This document shows, piece after piece, positions 14,994-23,440 of a stretch of DNA of 24,987 nucleotides (its first letter is position 1; the number at the start of each line of letters is the position of its first letter). Position numbers and translations under genes: made by a program. A model generated the notes under the pieces. The model ran no database searches and had not been told where the DNA came from. It saw nothing but the letters and a program-made list of their open reading frames with translations. This DNA is from an uncultured Lachnospiraceae bacterium. Lineage in GTDB: Bacteria; Bacillota; Clostridia; Lachnospirales; Lachnospiraceae. The stretch spans positions 1 through 24,987 of the forward strand of contig CAKQYU010000017.1 in assembly GCA_934293575.1 (NCBI GenBank). Direction: 5' to 3'.

Positions 14994-16376
14994 TCAGTAT
15001 AATAAACTTGCTTCTATATTTCCGTCCCGAAGCATAAATTTTACGTGTTTAATCTGCTCTTTTATATCAACACCGTTTCCTGCAATTTCAACATGACATC
15101 CGGGATAAATATTATTATTGATAATAATGCCTGCATCCTTTCCGTTTTGAATCATTGCTTCACTACGGATTTTTTCATCCTGATATCTCTTTAATTCTGT
15201 GGACTTGATTACTTTTGCCTGAATAATTTTCATTCTTCTGGCACTGTTTTCCTTTGTCGCATTTGTTTTTTCCATACGTTCCAGAATACGGGCAGAACGA
15301 TCCAATAATTCAACCTCACCCTCTACCTTTTCAATTAATCCCTTCAAATCCACATCACGTTTCATGGTTTCCGGTAAAACTCCGGCTACTAAAACGGTGG
15401 ATATTTCATTCTCATTTCCCGCCTCCGAAAGCTCCATACCCTGAATTGCATGAACCGAACCGCCTAATACAACGGCTTCTTTTCCTTCGACAATTACCTT
15501 TCCTTCCGCAGCGATTTTGGAATTCATGGAGGTTCGCATTCTTATATTTCCACCTGCATGAGCCTGTGAATTTTCAAAAAACTTACACGAAATATCTCCA
15601 CCTGCTTTTATTCTTCCGGAGAATTTCCCCTGCATTCCATTTGCCAGAACCAGATTTTTACCTGCTTCTATATAACAGTTCCCAACATGACCTCTGACCT
15701 CTATATTTCCGGATGCCCGAACCATCATTCCCGATTTTACTTCTCCGTGGATATCCACATCTCCATCAAACTGAATATGTCCGTAACCAATATCCACATC
15801 ACCCTTTACTTCCAACAGATTTGTCACATAAATGCCAGTCTCTGAAACATCTGCCTTTCCATGACAGGTTGCATAATATTTGTTTTCTTCCATTCGAAAT
15901 CCCCGTCCCCGAATCGGTGACAGTTCCTTTCCTCTCATCGGTGTCCGCATAGTACTGTCGATGGTATATCCGTACTCCCCGTTTGTGGCAGAAATGTATT
16001 CTGCGAGCAAATCTCCCTCATCCACGATTGCATACTTAGTTGTATGAATATATTCTACCGAACCGTCCTCTAATTCCTTCGGACCTTTTTCTATATCCGG
16101 ATTTACCACATAAAATACAAAATAGCCATCTTTCCCCCTGACCGGTGCTCTTCCGTTTGCCACCTCCACAAATATATCGTAGATATTATGTTCAATCATC
16201 CGGATAATGGCTTCGTCATTAATTCCTGTCTTTACATTACGCGCAGCCAAAAGCTCCTTCAAATCCTCTAAGGTCAGCTCCTGACCATTCTCATCTAAAT
16301 GTAGTTTTAATTTTGCAGACATCATATCCGACGCTAAGGATATTTCCGGAACACACAATTTCGTTATATATGCCAT
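14994..16376 (-). CDS. FapA/DUF342-family protein
   Basis: 460 aa from the ATG at 16376, which has GGGTGG 5 nt upstream; a GTG three codons earlier overlaps that site and is less likely. FapA-family layout: an N-terminal domain (to about 170) ending in RTPMRGKELSPIRGRGF, then a right-handed beta-helix of short Gly/Val/Ile repeats (GDVDIGYGHIQFDGDVDIHG, VRASGNIEVRG, IEAGKNLVLANG, IKAGGDISCKF; about 195-310), then a helical coiled coil (LIEKVEGEVELLDRSARILERM; about 345-415) and a small beta tail. In Vibrio FapA links flagellar assembly to the glucose phosphotransferase system, and the family is wide in Firmicutes. No flagellar gene is visible here, so the motility role is inference from family name only. 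Confidence 0.8.
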   Translation of the reverse strand: MAYITKLCVPEISLASDMMSAKLKLHLDENGQELTLEDLKELLAARNVKTGINDEAIIRMIEHNIYDIFVEVANGRAPVRGKDGYFVFYVVNPDIEKGPKELEDGSVEYIHTTKYAIVDEGDLLAEYISATNGEYGYTIDSTMRTPMRGKELSPIRGRGFRMEENKYYATCHGKADVSETGIYVTNLLEVKGDVDIGYGHIQFDGDVDIHGEVKSGMMVRASGNIEVRGHVGNCYIEAGKNLVLANGMQGKFSGRIKAGGDISCKFFENSQAHAGGNIRMRTSMNSKIAAEGKVIVEGKEAVVLGGSVHAIQGMELSEAGNENEISTVLVAGVLPETMKRDVDLKGLIEKVEGEVELLDRSARILERMEKTNATKENSARRMKIIQAKVIKSTELKRYQDEKIRSEAMIQNGKDAGIIINNNIYPGCHVEIAGNGVDIKEQIKHVKFMLRDGNIEASLLY

Positions 16377-16457
16377 ACAAACCACCCACTCTCATTTTCC
16401 GTATCGAATCGCAAAAACACTTATCTGAATCATATATCGTCAAATATATTGCAAATA

Positions 16458-16489
16458 AAAAGTCCTTAGAAAAAATTCTAAAGACTTTT
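16458..16489 (-). terminator. Intrinsic terminator after the carbamoyltransferase-like gene
   Basis: On the minus strand AAAAGTCTTTAGAA pairs with TTCTAAGGACTTTT (one A-C mismatch) with a four-nt loop, then TTTTTATTTG. It lies 8 nt after the stop codon and separates this gene from the FapA-family gene. Confidence 0.85.
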
Positions 16490-16496
16490 GTTTTCA

Positions 16497-17429
16497 TTAT
16501 TTTGTAAGCAACGTAACCATTACCGCTTTTTCCGCATGGCGACGATTTTCCGCCTGATCCAAAATAAAATCAAGATTCTCATCAACCACATCCTGACTGA
16601 TTTCAAAACCAACATGCATCGGCATATCATGCATTACCTTTGCATTTCCACCCGAAAGCAATTCCTTATTAATCTGATAAGGCATCATCTTCTTTAATGT
16701 CTCTTCCTTCTGCTCTTTGTATGCCGGATTATTAAAGAATTCCATATCTACCCAGGTATCCGTATATAATACATCCATCTTTGCCACATATTTCTTTGCT
16801 TCTTCCATTGACATAGACGGGTCTAATTCTACATAATGTCCGGTTGCTTTTGCCTTTTCATAAAAATCTGCGTCTACTGCGGTATCATTTACCAATGGGG
16901 TCAGACCGTAAATGGTTCCCTCTTCCATCTTTGCAAAAAACTCAACCAAAGAATTAAATACGTTATTTTTTGCACCAATATATAACAGATTCACATTCAA
17001 ACCGCCGAAATGCTCCTTTAATGTCAGTGCATCCGCAAGAATCTGACATGGATGATAAGTAGAATCGCATCCGTTAATGAATGGAACCGTTGCGTTTTTG
17101 TTAAACATTTCCACTGTTTCATTCTTTATCAATCTTGCCATAATAATGTCAACGTTACGACATACATATTTGATTTCAGAAACAGTTTCTCCCAAAACGA
17201 AATTGGAATCTTTCCAAAGCTGGTTGTAATAGGTTCCGCCAAGCTCTGTAATACCGGTTGTAAAAGAAAGAAATGTTCTGGTGGATGTCTTCTCAAACAA
17301 TGTATATAATTTCTTTCCCTGCAAGGCAGTTGAATACTTTTCCGGATTCTTCTTCATATCATAAGCCAAATCCAGAATATCGTTTAACTCCTCTTTACTA
17401 AAGTTTTCAAAATTTACCATATTTTTCAT
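16497..17429 (-). CDS. Ornithine-carbamoyltransferase-like enzyme of uncertain substrate
   Basis: 310 aa, the length of an ornithine carbamoyltransferase. The carbamoyl-phosphate site is recognisable: FEKTSTRTFLSF (49-53 reads STRTF where the family has STRTR) and NGCDSTYHPCQILADALTL at about 119-137. The second-substrate loop is unusual: where ornithine enzymes have HCLP and aspartate enzymes HPLP, this one reads MHDMPMHVGFEI near 265-276. So it transfers carbamoyl to some amine, but the acceptor may not be ornithine. No arginine-pathway or deiminase genes are adjacent. AGAGGG lies 8 nt before the ATG. Own promoter and terminator make it a single-gene unit. Family certain, specificity unknown. 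Confidence 0.8.
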   Translation of the reverse strand: MKNMVNFENFSKEELNDILDLAYDMKKNPEKYSTALQGKKLYTLFEKTSTRTFLSFTTGITELGGTYYNQLWKDSNFVLGETVSEIKYVCRNVDIIMARLIKNETVEMFNKNATVPFINGCDSTYHPCQILADALTLKEHFGGLNVNLLYIGAKNNVFNSLVEFFAKMEEGTIYGLTPLVNDTAVDADFYEKAKATGHYVELDPSMSMEEAKKYVAKMDVLYTDTWVDMEFFNNPAYKEQKEETLKKMMPYQINKELLSGGNAKVMHDMPMHVGFEISQDVVDENLDFILDQAENRRHAEKAVMVTLLTK

Positions 17430-17457
17430 ACTGTAGTCCCTCTTTTCATTTATCTGT

Positions 17458-17473
17458 TGTTATATTGATAACA
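17458..17473. promoter_or_regulatory. Palindrome in the leader of the carbamoyltransferase-like gene
   Basis: TGTTAT-ATTG-ATAACA, perfect 6-bp arms, about 50 bp downstream of the -10 and 28 bp before the start codon. It could be a dimeric repressor operator. It is not a close match to the arginine-repressor box. Confidence 0.3.
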
Positions 17474-17516
17474 TAAAATACCTGTTTATCCGAATTATCA
17501 TAAATAATAGATATTT

Positions 17517-17546
17517 ATTATACCTGCTTTAACCGATAAAATGCAA
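17517..17546 (-). promoter_or_regulatory. Promoter of the carbamoyltransferase-like gene
   Basis: TATAAT (17517-17522) with an 18-bp spacer to TTGCAT (17541-17546). The leader is about 80 nt, AT-rich, and contains the palindrome at 17458-17473. Confidence 0.65.
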
Positions 17547-17561
17547 TAACAAAATGTATAT

Positions 17562-18236
17562 TTATGCATTTTCATCCGGTTTCCGGTTTGCCTCCGCCTG
17601 TTTTTTCTGATTCTTATTCTGTGTTCGTTTCATCCGTGCCTGACGTCTTTTATCCACGGGACGCATATTTGCCGCAGCCGCCTCCAACCTTGCCTGCTGA
17701 ATTTCCCGAAGCGTCTGATCCAATTTCTTAAACCGTGCTTCCGCCTGTTCCTCCTGTTCTTTTGACATTCCGTTCAACTTTGTAGCAACCGCATCCGCAG
17801 CATGTTCCCCTGCACTTTGTCCAATCAAATCTTTATTTTCTGCAATTGCATCCGCCACAATCCGGTTCATAATCTTTTGAAACTGTTCCATTTTCTCTTC
17901 ATTGGATAACGCAGTTGATGTAACCGAAACAATTTCCTTATCCGATGTCTTTTCTCTCAGTTCATCCTGTCCCCCATCCTGTATTTTTTCTTTCTCATTT
18001 TGAATCTGTTCCTTACGCATTTCAAGATAATTCCGGATTGCCTTTAACTGAAGTCCTCTGTTTTTTAATTCCTTAACTTTCTTTAAAACTTCTATATCCT
18101 TTTTTATGTAATATCTATGTCCTAATTCATTACGATGAATATCCATCTTTAGTTCTTCTTCCCAATAACGAAGTACGTGCGGTTCCACACCTACATACTG
18201 TGCCGCTTCCTTAATCGGATAACAATCCTCTTTCAT
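17562..18236 (-). CDS. MerR-type HTH protein with coiled coil and basic tail
   Basis: 224 aa. Residues 1-65 are a MerR winged helix (YPIKEAAQYVGVEPHVLRYWEEE, then LGHRYYIKKDIEVLKKVKELKNRGLQLKAI). The rest is polar and mostly helical: about 70-100 highly charged, about 110-180 likely coiled coil (EEQAEARFKKLDQTLREIQQ). The tail, about 190-224, is very basic (KRRQARMKRTQNKNQKKQ). There is no ligand-binding Cys set as in metal-sensing MerR proteins. This layout resembles chromosome-anchoring RacA more than a classical regulator, but that is inference. GTAGGAGG stands before the ATG. Single gene between the uvrA terminator and the carbamoyltransferase promoter. Confidence 0.8.
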   Translation of the reverse strand: MKEDCYPIKEAAQYVGVEPHVLRYWEEELKMDIHRNELGHRYYIKKDIEVLKKVKELKNRGLQLKAIRNYLEMRKEQIQNEKEKIQDGGQDELREKTSDKEIVSVTSTALSNEEKMEQFQKIMNRIVADAIAENKDLIGQSAGEHAADAVATKLNGMSKEQEEQAEARFKKLDQTLREIQQARLEAAAANMRPVDKRRQARMKRTQNKNQKKQAEANRKPDENA

Positions 18237-18284
18237 AGATATAGCCTCCTACTCATTTTTTATACATCTTTTAGTATATAAAAA

Positions 18285-18311
18285 ATGAATCCTCCAAGAC
18301 AGAGGATTCAT
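18285..18311 (-). terminator. Intrinsic terminator after uvrA
   Basis: ATGAATCCTC and GAGGATTCAT pair perfectly over 10 bp with a 7-nt loop, followed on the minus strand by TTTTTTAT. Confidence 0.9.
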
Positions 18312-18355
18312 CCGTATTATTTGTATATAATTTTTCAAAAAGCGACAGAATATCA

Positions 18356-21181
18356 TTATCGTTCCAGCATTTTCTTAATATATGCACCTGTATAACTTTC
18401 CTTACATTCCGCAACCGCTTCCGGTGTACCGGAGGCAACCACCCGGCCACCGTTATCGCCACCTTCCGGTCCGATATCAATAATATAATCAGCAGTCTTA
18501 ATGACCTCTAAATTATGTTCGATTACAATTACCGTATTACCACCCTCCGATAATCGGCGCAGAATTTCTACCAGGCGGTGAACATCCGCAAAATGCAGAC
18601 CGGTTGTCGGTTCGTCCAGAATATATACGGTTTTACCGGTACTTCTTTTGGATAGCTCCGTTGCCAGTTTCACACGCTGTGCCTCTCCGCCGGATAAAGT
18701 AGTGGATGGCTGACCTAATCGCACATAACCAAGTCCGACTTCCTTTAAAGTTTCAATTTTTCTCAATATGGACGGCACATTTTCAAAGAATTTGCATGCT
18801 TCATCCACCGTCATATCCAATACATCATAAATACTTTTTCCTTTGTAAAGGACCTCCAAAGTCTCCCGATTATAACGTTTGCCGCCGCAGACCTCACAAG
18901 GCACATAGACATCCGGAAGGAAATGCATCTCTATCTTAATGATACCGTCTCCCTTACATGCCTCACACCGGCCCCCGGAAATATTAAATGAAAAACGACC
19001 TTTCTTATATCCCTTCGCCTTCGCATCCTTGGTTCCCGCAAATAAATCCCTTATCATATCAAAAACTCCGGTATAGGTTGCCGGATTGGAACGAGGTGTT
19101 CTTCCAATCGGAGACTGATCAATATTAATAACCTTATCCAATTGTTCCAGCCCTTCGACATCTGTATGTTTTCCGGCTTTCACTCTTGCCCGGTTCAGAT
19201 CATGTGCCAGCCTCTTATATAAAATTTCATTAACCAGCGAACTCTTTCCGGAACCGGATACTCCGGTCACACAGGTCATTACGCCCAACGGAAAATCCAC
19301 ATCTATATTTTTTAAATTATTTTCTTTTGCACCCTTTACCGTAATCCATCCGGTCGGTGTTCTTCTGACCTCCGGAACCGGAATCTTAATCCTTCCGGAT
19401 AAATATGCGCCGGTAATCGATTTCTTATTCTTCATAATCTGCTGGGCAGTTCCCTGAGCAACCACTTCTCCACCCTGTTCTCCCGCTCCCGGTCCGATAT
19501 CTACAATGTGGTCTGCCGCAAGCATCGTATCTTCATCATGTTCCACAACAATCAATGTATTTCCCAAATCTCTCAACCGCTTTAATGTTGCAATCAGCTT
19601 ATCATTATCTCTTTGATGCAGACCAATACTCGGCTCGTCTAAAATATATGCAACACCAACCAATCCGGAACCAATCTGTGTTGCCAGACGGATACGTTGT
19701 GCCTCACCTCCCGACAACGTTCCGGTCGGACGGTACAATGCCAGATAATTTAAGCCTACATCCAACAGAAAATGCAGTCTTGCTTTAATTTCCTTTAAGA
19801 TGGCTCCTCCGATAAACTGCTGCCGGTCCGTCAATTCCATGGATTCCAGAAAATCAACCAGGTCCGCGATTGACATTTTTGTCAATTCATAAATATTCTT
19901 ATCCGCAACGGTAACTGCCAGGGAAGCCTTTTTCAATCTTTGTCCCTTACACTCGTCACATGGTGTAATCGTCATGAACGATTCATATTCTTCCTTAATA
20001 GATTCCGAACTCATTTCACGATATCTTCTTTGTACATTCCGGATTAAGCCCTCAAATGCTACATCATATATTCCACTGCCACGTTGTCCCTGATACGGAA
20101 CCTTAACGACATGACCATCCGTACCATATAAAATTACATCCTTTGCCTTCTGTGACAAATCGCAAAACGGAGTACTTAAGTCAAATTTATACTCCTTTGC
20201 CAATGCCTCCAAAATAGCACGGGAATATGATTTCTTATCTGTGCTGGACTGCCATCCGAGAACCACAATTGCACCTTCGTCAATTGAAAGCTTCTGGTCA
20301 GGAATCATCAGATCCACATCAAACTCCATCTTATATCCCAAACCGTAACAAACCGGACATGCTCCAAACGGATTATTAAACGAAAAGCTTCTCGGTTCAA
20401 TTTCATCAATACTGATACCGCAATCCGGGCAGGAAAAACTGTTACTCATACTGATGGTACTTCCACCAATAACATCTACTTCCATCAATCCATCCGCAAG
20501 TTTCATGACCGCTTCAATCGAATCATTTAATCGACGCTCAATTCCTTTTTTCACCACCAGACGGTCAACCACAACCGAAATATTATGCTTCTTGTTCTTG
20601 TCCAGATTGATTTCCTCGGATAAATCATACATGGAACCGTCTACCATGACACGCACATATCCGCTTCTTTTCATCTGTGCCAATAACTTTTCATGCATGC
20701 CTTTACGTCCGCGGACAACCGGTGCCAATAACTGTATCTTTGAGCCTTCCGGCAATGCCATCACCACATCCACCATCTGATCCACCGTCTGTTTTTCAAT
20801 TACTTTTCCACATTTCGGACAATGCGGCACGCCAATTCTTGCATATAGCAATCGAAGATAATCATAAATTTCCGTTACCGTTCCCACCGTTGAACGTGGA
20901 TTGCGGTTTGTTGATTTCTGGTCAATGGAAATGGCAGGCGACAATCCCTCAATCTTCTCCACATCCGGTTTTTCTGCCTGTCCAAGGAACTGTCTCGCGT
21001 AAGAAGATAATGACTCCATATATCTTCTCTGTCCCTCTGCGTATATCGTGTCAAAGGCAAGGGAAGATTTACCGGAACCGGAAAGTCCCGTCATAACAAC
21101 AAGCTCGTTTCTTGGTATTTTAATATCAATCCCCTTCAGGTTATGTTCTTTTGCACCTTTAATTGTTATATATTGTTTCAT
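18356..21181 (-). CDS. uvrA: Excinuclease ABC subunit A
   Basis: Damage-recognition ATPase of nucleotide excision repair, acting with UvrB as a dimer. 941 aa, full length. Two ABC ATPase modules: Walker A GLSGSGKSSLAFDT near 32 and GVSGSGKSSLVNE near 640; signature motifs LSGGEAQRIRLATQIGSGL and LSGGEAQRVKLATEL; Walker B ILDEPSIGLHQRDN and ILDEPTTGLHFADV. Zinc modules: CPKCG near 120, CPDC/CPVC near 255-285, and CEAC/CEVC near 740-765. It follows uvrB by 18 bp in one operon under the SOS box upstream of uvrB. No uvrC in the window. Confidence 0.97.
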   Translation of the reverse strand: MKQYITIKGAKEHNLKGIDIKIPRNELVVMTGLSGSGKSSLAFDTIYAEGQRRYMESLSSYARQFLGQAEKPDVEKIEGLSPAISIDQKSTNRNPRSTVGTVTEIYDYLRLLYARIGVPHCPKCGKVIEKQTVDQMVDVVMALPEGSKIQLLAPVVRGRKGMHEKLLAQMKRSGYVRVMVDGSMYDLSEEINLDKNKKHNISVVVDRLVVKKGIERRLNDSIEAVMKLADGLMEVDVIGGSTISMSNSFSCPDCGISIDEIEPRSFSFNNPFGACPVCYGLGYKMEFDVDLMIPDQKLSIDEGAIVVLGWQSSTDKKSYSRAILEALAKEYKFDLSTPFCDLSQKAKDVILYGTDGHVVKVPYQGQRGSGIYDVAFEGLIRNVQRRYREMSSESIKEEYESFMTITPCDECKGQRLKKASLAVTVADKNIYELTKMSIADLVDFLESMELTDRQQFIGGAILKEIKARLHFLLDVGLNYLALYRPTGTLSGGEAQRIRLATQIGSGLVGVAYILDEPSIGLHQRDNDKLIATLKRLRDLGNTLIVVEHDEDTMLAADHIVDIGPGAGEQGGEVVAQGTAQQIMKNKKSITGAYLSGRIKIPVPEVRRTPTGWITVKGAKENNLKNIDVDFPLGVMTCVTGVSGSGKSSLVNEILYKRLAHDLNRARVKAGKHTDVEGLEQLDKVINIDQSPIGRTPRSNPATYTGVFDMIRDLFAGTKDAKAKGYKKGRFSFNISGGRCEACKGDGIIKIEMHFLPDVYVPCEVCGGKRYNRETLEVLYKGKSIYDVLDMTVDEACKFFENVPSILRKIETLKEVGLGYVRLGQPSTTLSGGEAQRVKLATELSKRSTGKTVYILDEPTTGLHFADVHRLVEILRRLSEGGNTVIVIEHNLEVIKTADYIIDIGPEGGDNGGRVVASGTPEAVAECKESYTGAYIKKMLER

Positions 21182-21199
21182 TCCTATATCCTCATCTTT

Positions 21200-23194
21200 C
21201 TAATCATCGTAATCCCTTAGTGCAATCTTAAACTCTTTTAATTTATCACGATATTCTGCCGCCATCTCAAAGTTAAGTTCTGCCGCCGCCGTTTCCATTT
21301 TCTTCGTCAGCTTCTTAATCTCTTCTTCCAATTCTTTCCGGTTCATGGATTCCGCATCCTTGTAAGTATTATTACCGCTCTTTCCGTTCTCGTCTATATC
21401 CGTTGAAGTCGTAATCAAATCCCGGATTGCCTTTTGAATCGTCTTTGGTGTAATACCATGCTCCTTATTGTATGCCTCCTGAATTTCTCTACGCCGGTTC
21501 GTCTCCCGGATTGCATTATCCATTGAACGGGTAATCGTATCCGCATACATAATAACGCGTCCCTCACTGTTACGGGCCGCTCGACCAATTGTCTGTACCA
21601 AAGAAGTTTCTGAACGTAAAAATCCTTCTTTGTCCGCATCCAATATTGCAACCAATGTAATTTCCGGAATATCCAGACCTTCCCTTAACAGATTGATTCC
21701 GACCAAAACATCAAATACACCAAGCCTTAAATCTCTTACAATCTCTATTCGTTCCAAAGTATCGATATCCGAATGTAAATATTTTACTTTTATATCATTT
21801 TCACGCAGATAATCCGTTAAATCCTCTGCCATTCTCTTCGTTAAAGTCGTAACCAGTACCTTATTCTTCTTATCCACTTCCTTGTGAATCTCGGATAACA
21901 GGTCATCTACCTGCCCACTGACCGGACGCACATCAATTGTAGGGTCTAACAATCCGGTTGGTCGAATCAGTTGTTCTGTACGCAGCAGCTCATGTTCCGC
22001 CTCATAATCCGACGGTGTAGCGGAAACAAATAAAACCTGATCCAGCCGGTCTTCAAATTCATCAAACCGCAACGGCCGGTTATCCATCGCAGACGGCAGT
22101 CGAAATCCAAAATCAACCAGGGTCTGTTTTCTCGAACGGTCACCTGCATACATACCCCGAATCTGCGGAACCGTAATATGTGACTCATCAATCATCAACA
22201 GAAAATCATCACCAAAAAAATCCAACAATGTATTTGGTGTTGCCCCCGGTTCCAATCCCGCCAATGGTCTGGAATAGTTTTCAATTCCGGAACAAAATCC
22301 GGTTTCTCTTAACATTTCCATATCAAAATTCGTTCTCTCACTGATTCTCTGAGCTTCCAAAAGCTTATCATTTTCTTTAAAATATGCGACCTGTTCCTTC
22401 AATTCCTGCTCAATGGATACAATTGCCTTTTCAATCTTATCCGGAGACACTACATAATGGGATGCAGGGAAAATAAATGCACAGGTCATTCCCCGTTTTA
22501 CCTCACCGGTCAACGGATCAAACTCTACAATCCGGTCAATCTCATCTCCAAAAAACTCCACACGGATTGCATTCTCAAATGTCGAAACCGGAATTATCTC
22601 TAACACATCCCCATGCACACGGAACGTACCTCTTTGAAAATCCATCTGATTTCTCTCATATTGAATACCCACCAAATCCATAATCAACTGATTCCATTCA
22701 TATGTCATTCCGACTCTCAGGGTAAGCATCATGTCTGCATAATCGGACGGAGAACCGATACCGTAAATGCAGGAAACCGATGAAATTACGATTACATCCT
22801 TTCTTTCAATCAAGGCTGCCGTAGCTGAATGACGCAGTTTATCGATTTCATCATTGATGGATGAATCTTTTTCAATGTAAGTATCCGTCGATGGCACATA
22901 TGCTTCCGGCTGATAATAATCATAATACGAAACAAAATACTCAACTGCATTTTCCGGGAAGAACTCCTTAAATTCGGAATAAAGCTGTGCCGCTAATGTC
23001 TTATTATGCGCAATAATTAAAGTTGGTTTATTCATCTGCGCAATAACATTCGCCATGGTAAATGTTTTACCGGAACCTGTAACACCAAGTAAAGTTTCAA
23101 ACTGATTTCCTTTTTTAAATCCCTTTACAAGTTCCTCTATTGCCTGCGGCTGATCACCGGTCGGCTCAAATGGGCTGTGCAATTTAAACTCCAT
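21200..23194 (-). CDS. uvrB: Excinuclease ABC subunit B
   Basis: Damage-verifying helicase-like subunit of nucleotide excision repair that receives DNA from UvrA and positions UvrC. 664 aa, full length. Walker A GVTGSGKTFTMAN near 38-50; the damage-probing beta-hairpin YYDYYQPEAYVPSTDTYIEK near 92-111; DEAD-type box LMIDESH near 335; helicase motif V/VI GINLLREGLDIPE and QTIGRAARN; and a C-terminal UVR motif (LEEEIKKLTKKMETAAAEL) for UvrC contact. AAGGAAGGATG precedes the ATG. First gene of uvrB-uvrA. Confidence 0.97.
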   Translation of the reverse strand: MEFKLHSPFEPTGDQPQAIEELVKGFKKGNQFETLLGVTGSGKTFTMANVIAQMNKPTLIIAHNKTLAAQLYSEFKEFFPENAVEYFVSYYDYYQPEAYVPSTDTYIEKDSSINDEIDKLRHSATAALIERKDVIVISSVSCIYGIGSPSDYADMMLTLRVGMTYEWNQLIMDLVGIQYERNQMDFQRGTFRVHGDVLEIIPVSTFENAIRVEFFGDEIDRIVEFDPLTGEVKRGMTCAFIFPASHYVVSPDKIEKAIVSIEQELKEQVAYFKENDKLLEAQRISERTNFDMEMLRETGFCSGIENYSRPLAGLEPGATPNTLLDFFGDDFLLMIDESHITVPQIRGMYAGDRSRKQTLVDFGFRLPSAMDNRPLRFDEFEDRLDQVLFVSATPSDYEAEHELLRTEQLIRPTGLLDPTIDVRPVSGQVDDLLSEIHKEVDKKNKVLVTTLTKRMAEDLTDYLRENDIKVKYLHSDIDTLERIEIVRDLRLGVFDVLVGINLLREGLDIPEITLVAILDADKEGFLRSETSLVQTIGRAARNSEGRVIMYADTITRSMDNAIRETNRRREIQEAYNKEHGITPKTIQKAIRDLITTSTDIDENGKSGNNTYKDAESMNRKELEEEIKKLTKKMETAAAELNFEMAAEYRDKLKEFKIALRDYDD

Positions 23195-23298
23195 GTTGCT
23201 TCATCCTTCCTTTAAAATTCTACTTATAAATATTTAACCACTCGTCTGACATTTATTATGTCCTTCCCGATATCCGTTTACTCAATATACAAGCCATG

Positions 23299-23327
23299 AT
23301 TTTATCACATTTACAAATATTTGTCCA
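23299..23327 (-). promoter_or_regulatory. uvrBA promoter
   Basis: TGGACA (23322-23327), 17-bp spacer, TAAAAT (23299-23304) preceded by TGA, an extended -10. The start falls near 23292, giving a leader of about 100 nt. The SOS box lies 7 bp upstream of the -35. Confidence 0.75.
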
Positions 23328-23334
23328 CATTTAA

Positions 23335-23350
23335 TAGAACATTTGTTCTA
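23335..23350. promoter_or_regulatory. LexA (SOS) box between uvrB and the divergent gene
   Basis: TAGAAC-ATTT-GTTCTA, with 6-bp perfect arms, contains GAAC-N4-GTTC, the core of the Firmicutes LexA/DinR operator. Its position next to the uvrBA promoter fits DNA-damage induction of excision repair. It is also 11 bp upstream of the -35 of the plus-strand gene. Confidence 0.8.
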
Positions 23351-23361
23351 CATTTCTTTTC

Positions 23362-23390
23362 TTTACGAAATTTTTATTTTCATGTATAAT
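23362..23390 (+). promoter_or_regulatory. Promoter of the EIAALF-repeat membrane protein
   Basis: TTTACG (23362-23367), 17-bp spacer, TATAAT (23385-23390). The start near 23397 leaves a leader of about 44 nt before the ATG at 23441. Confidence 0.7.
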
Positions 23391-23440
23391 ATGAGAAAGT
23401 ATGCCTTATTTTACAAAGGGTTACAATGGAGGTAGGATTT

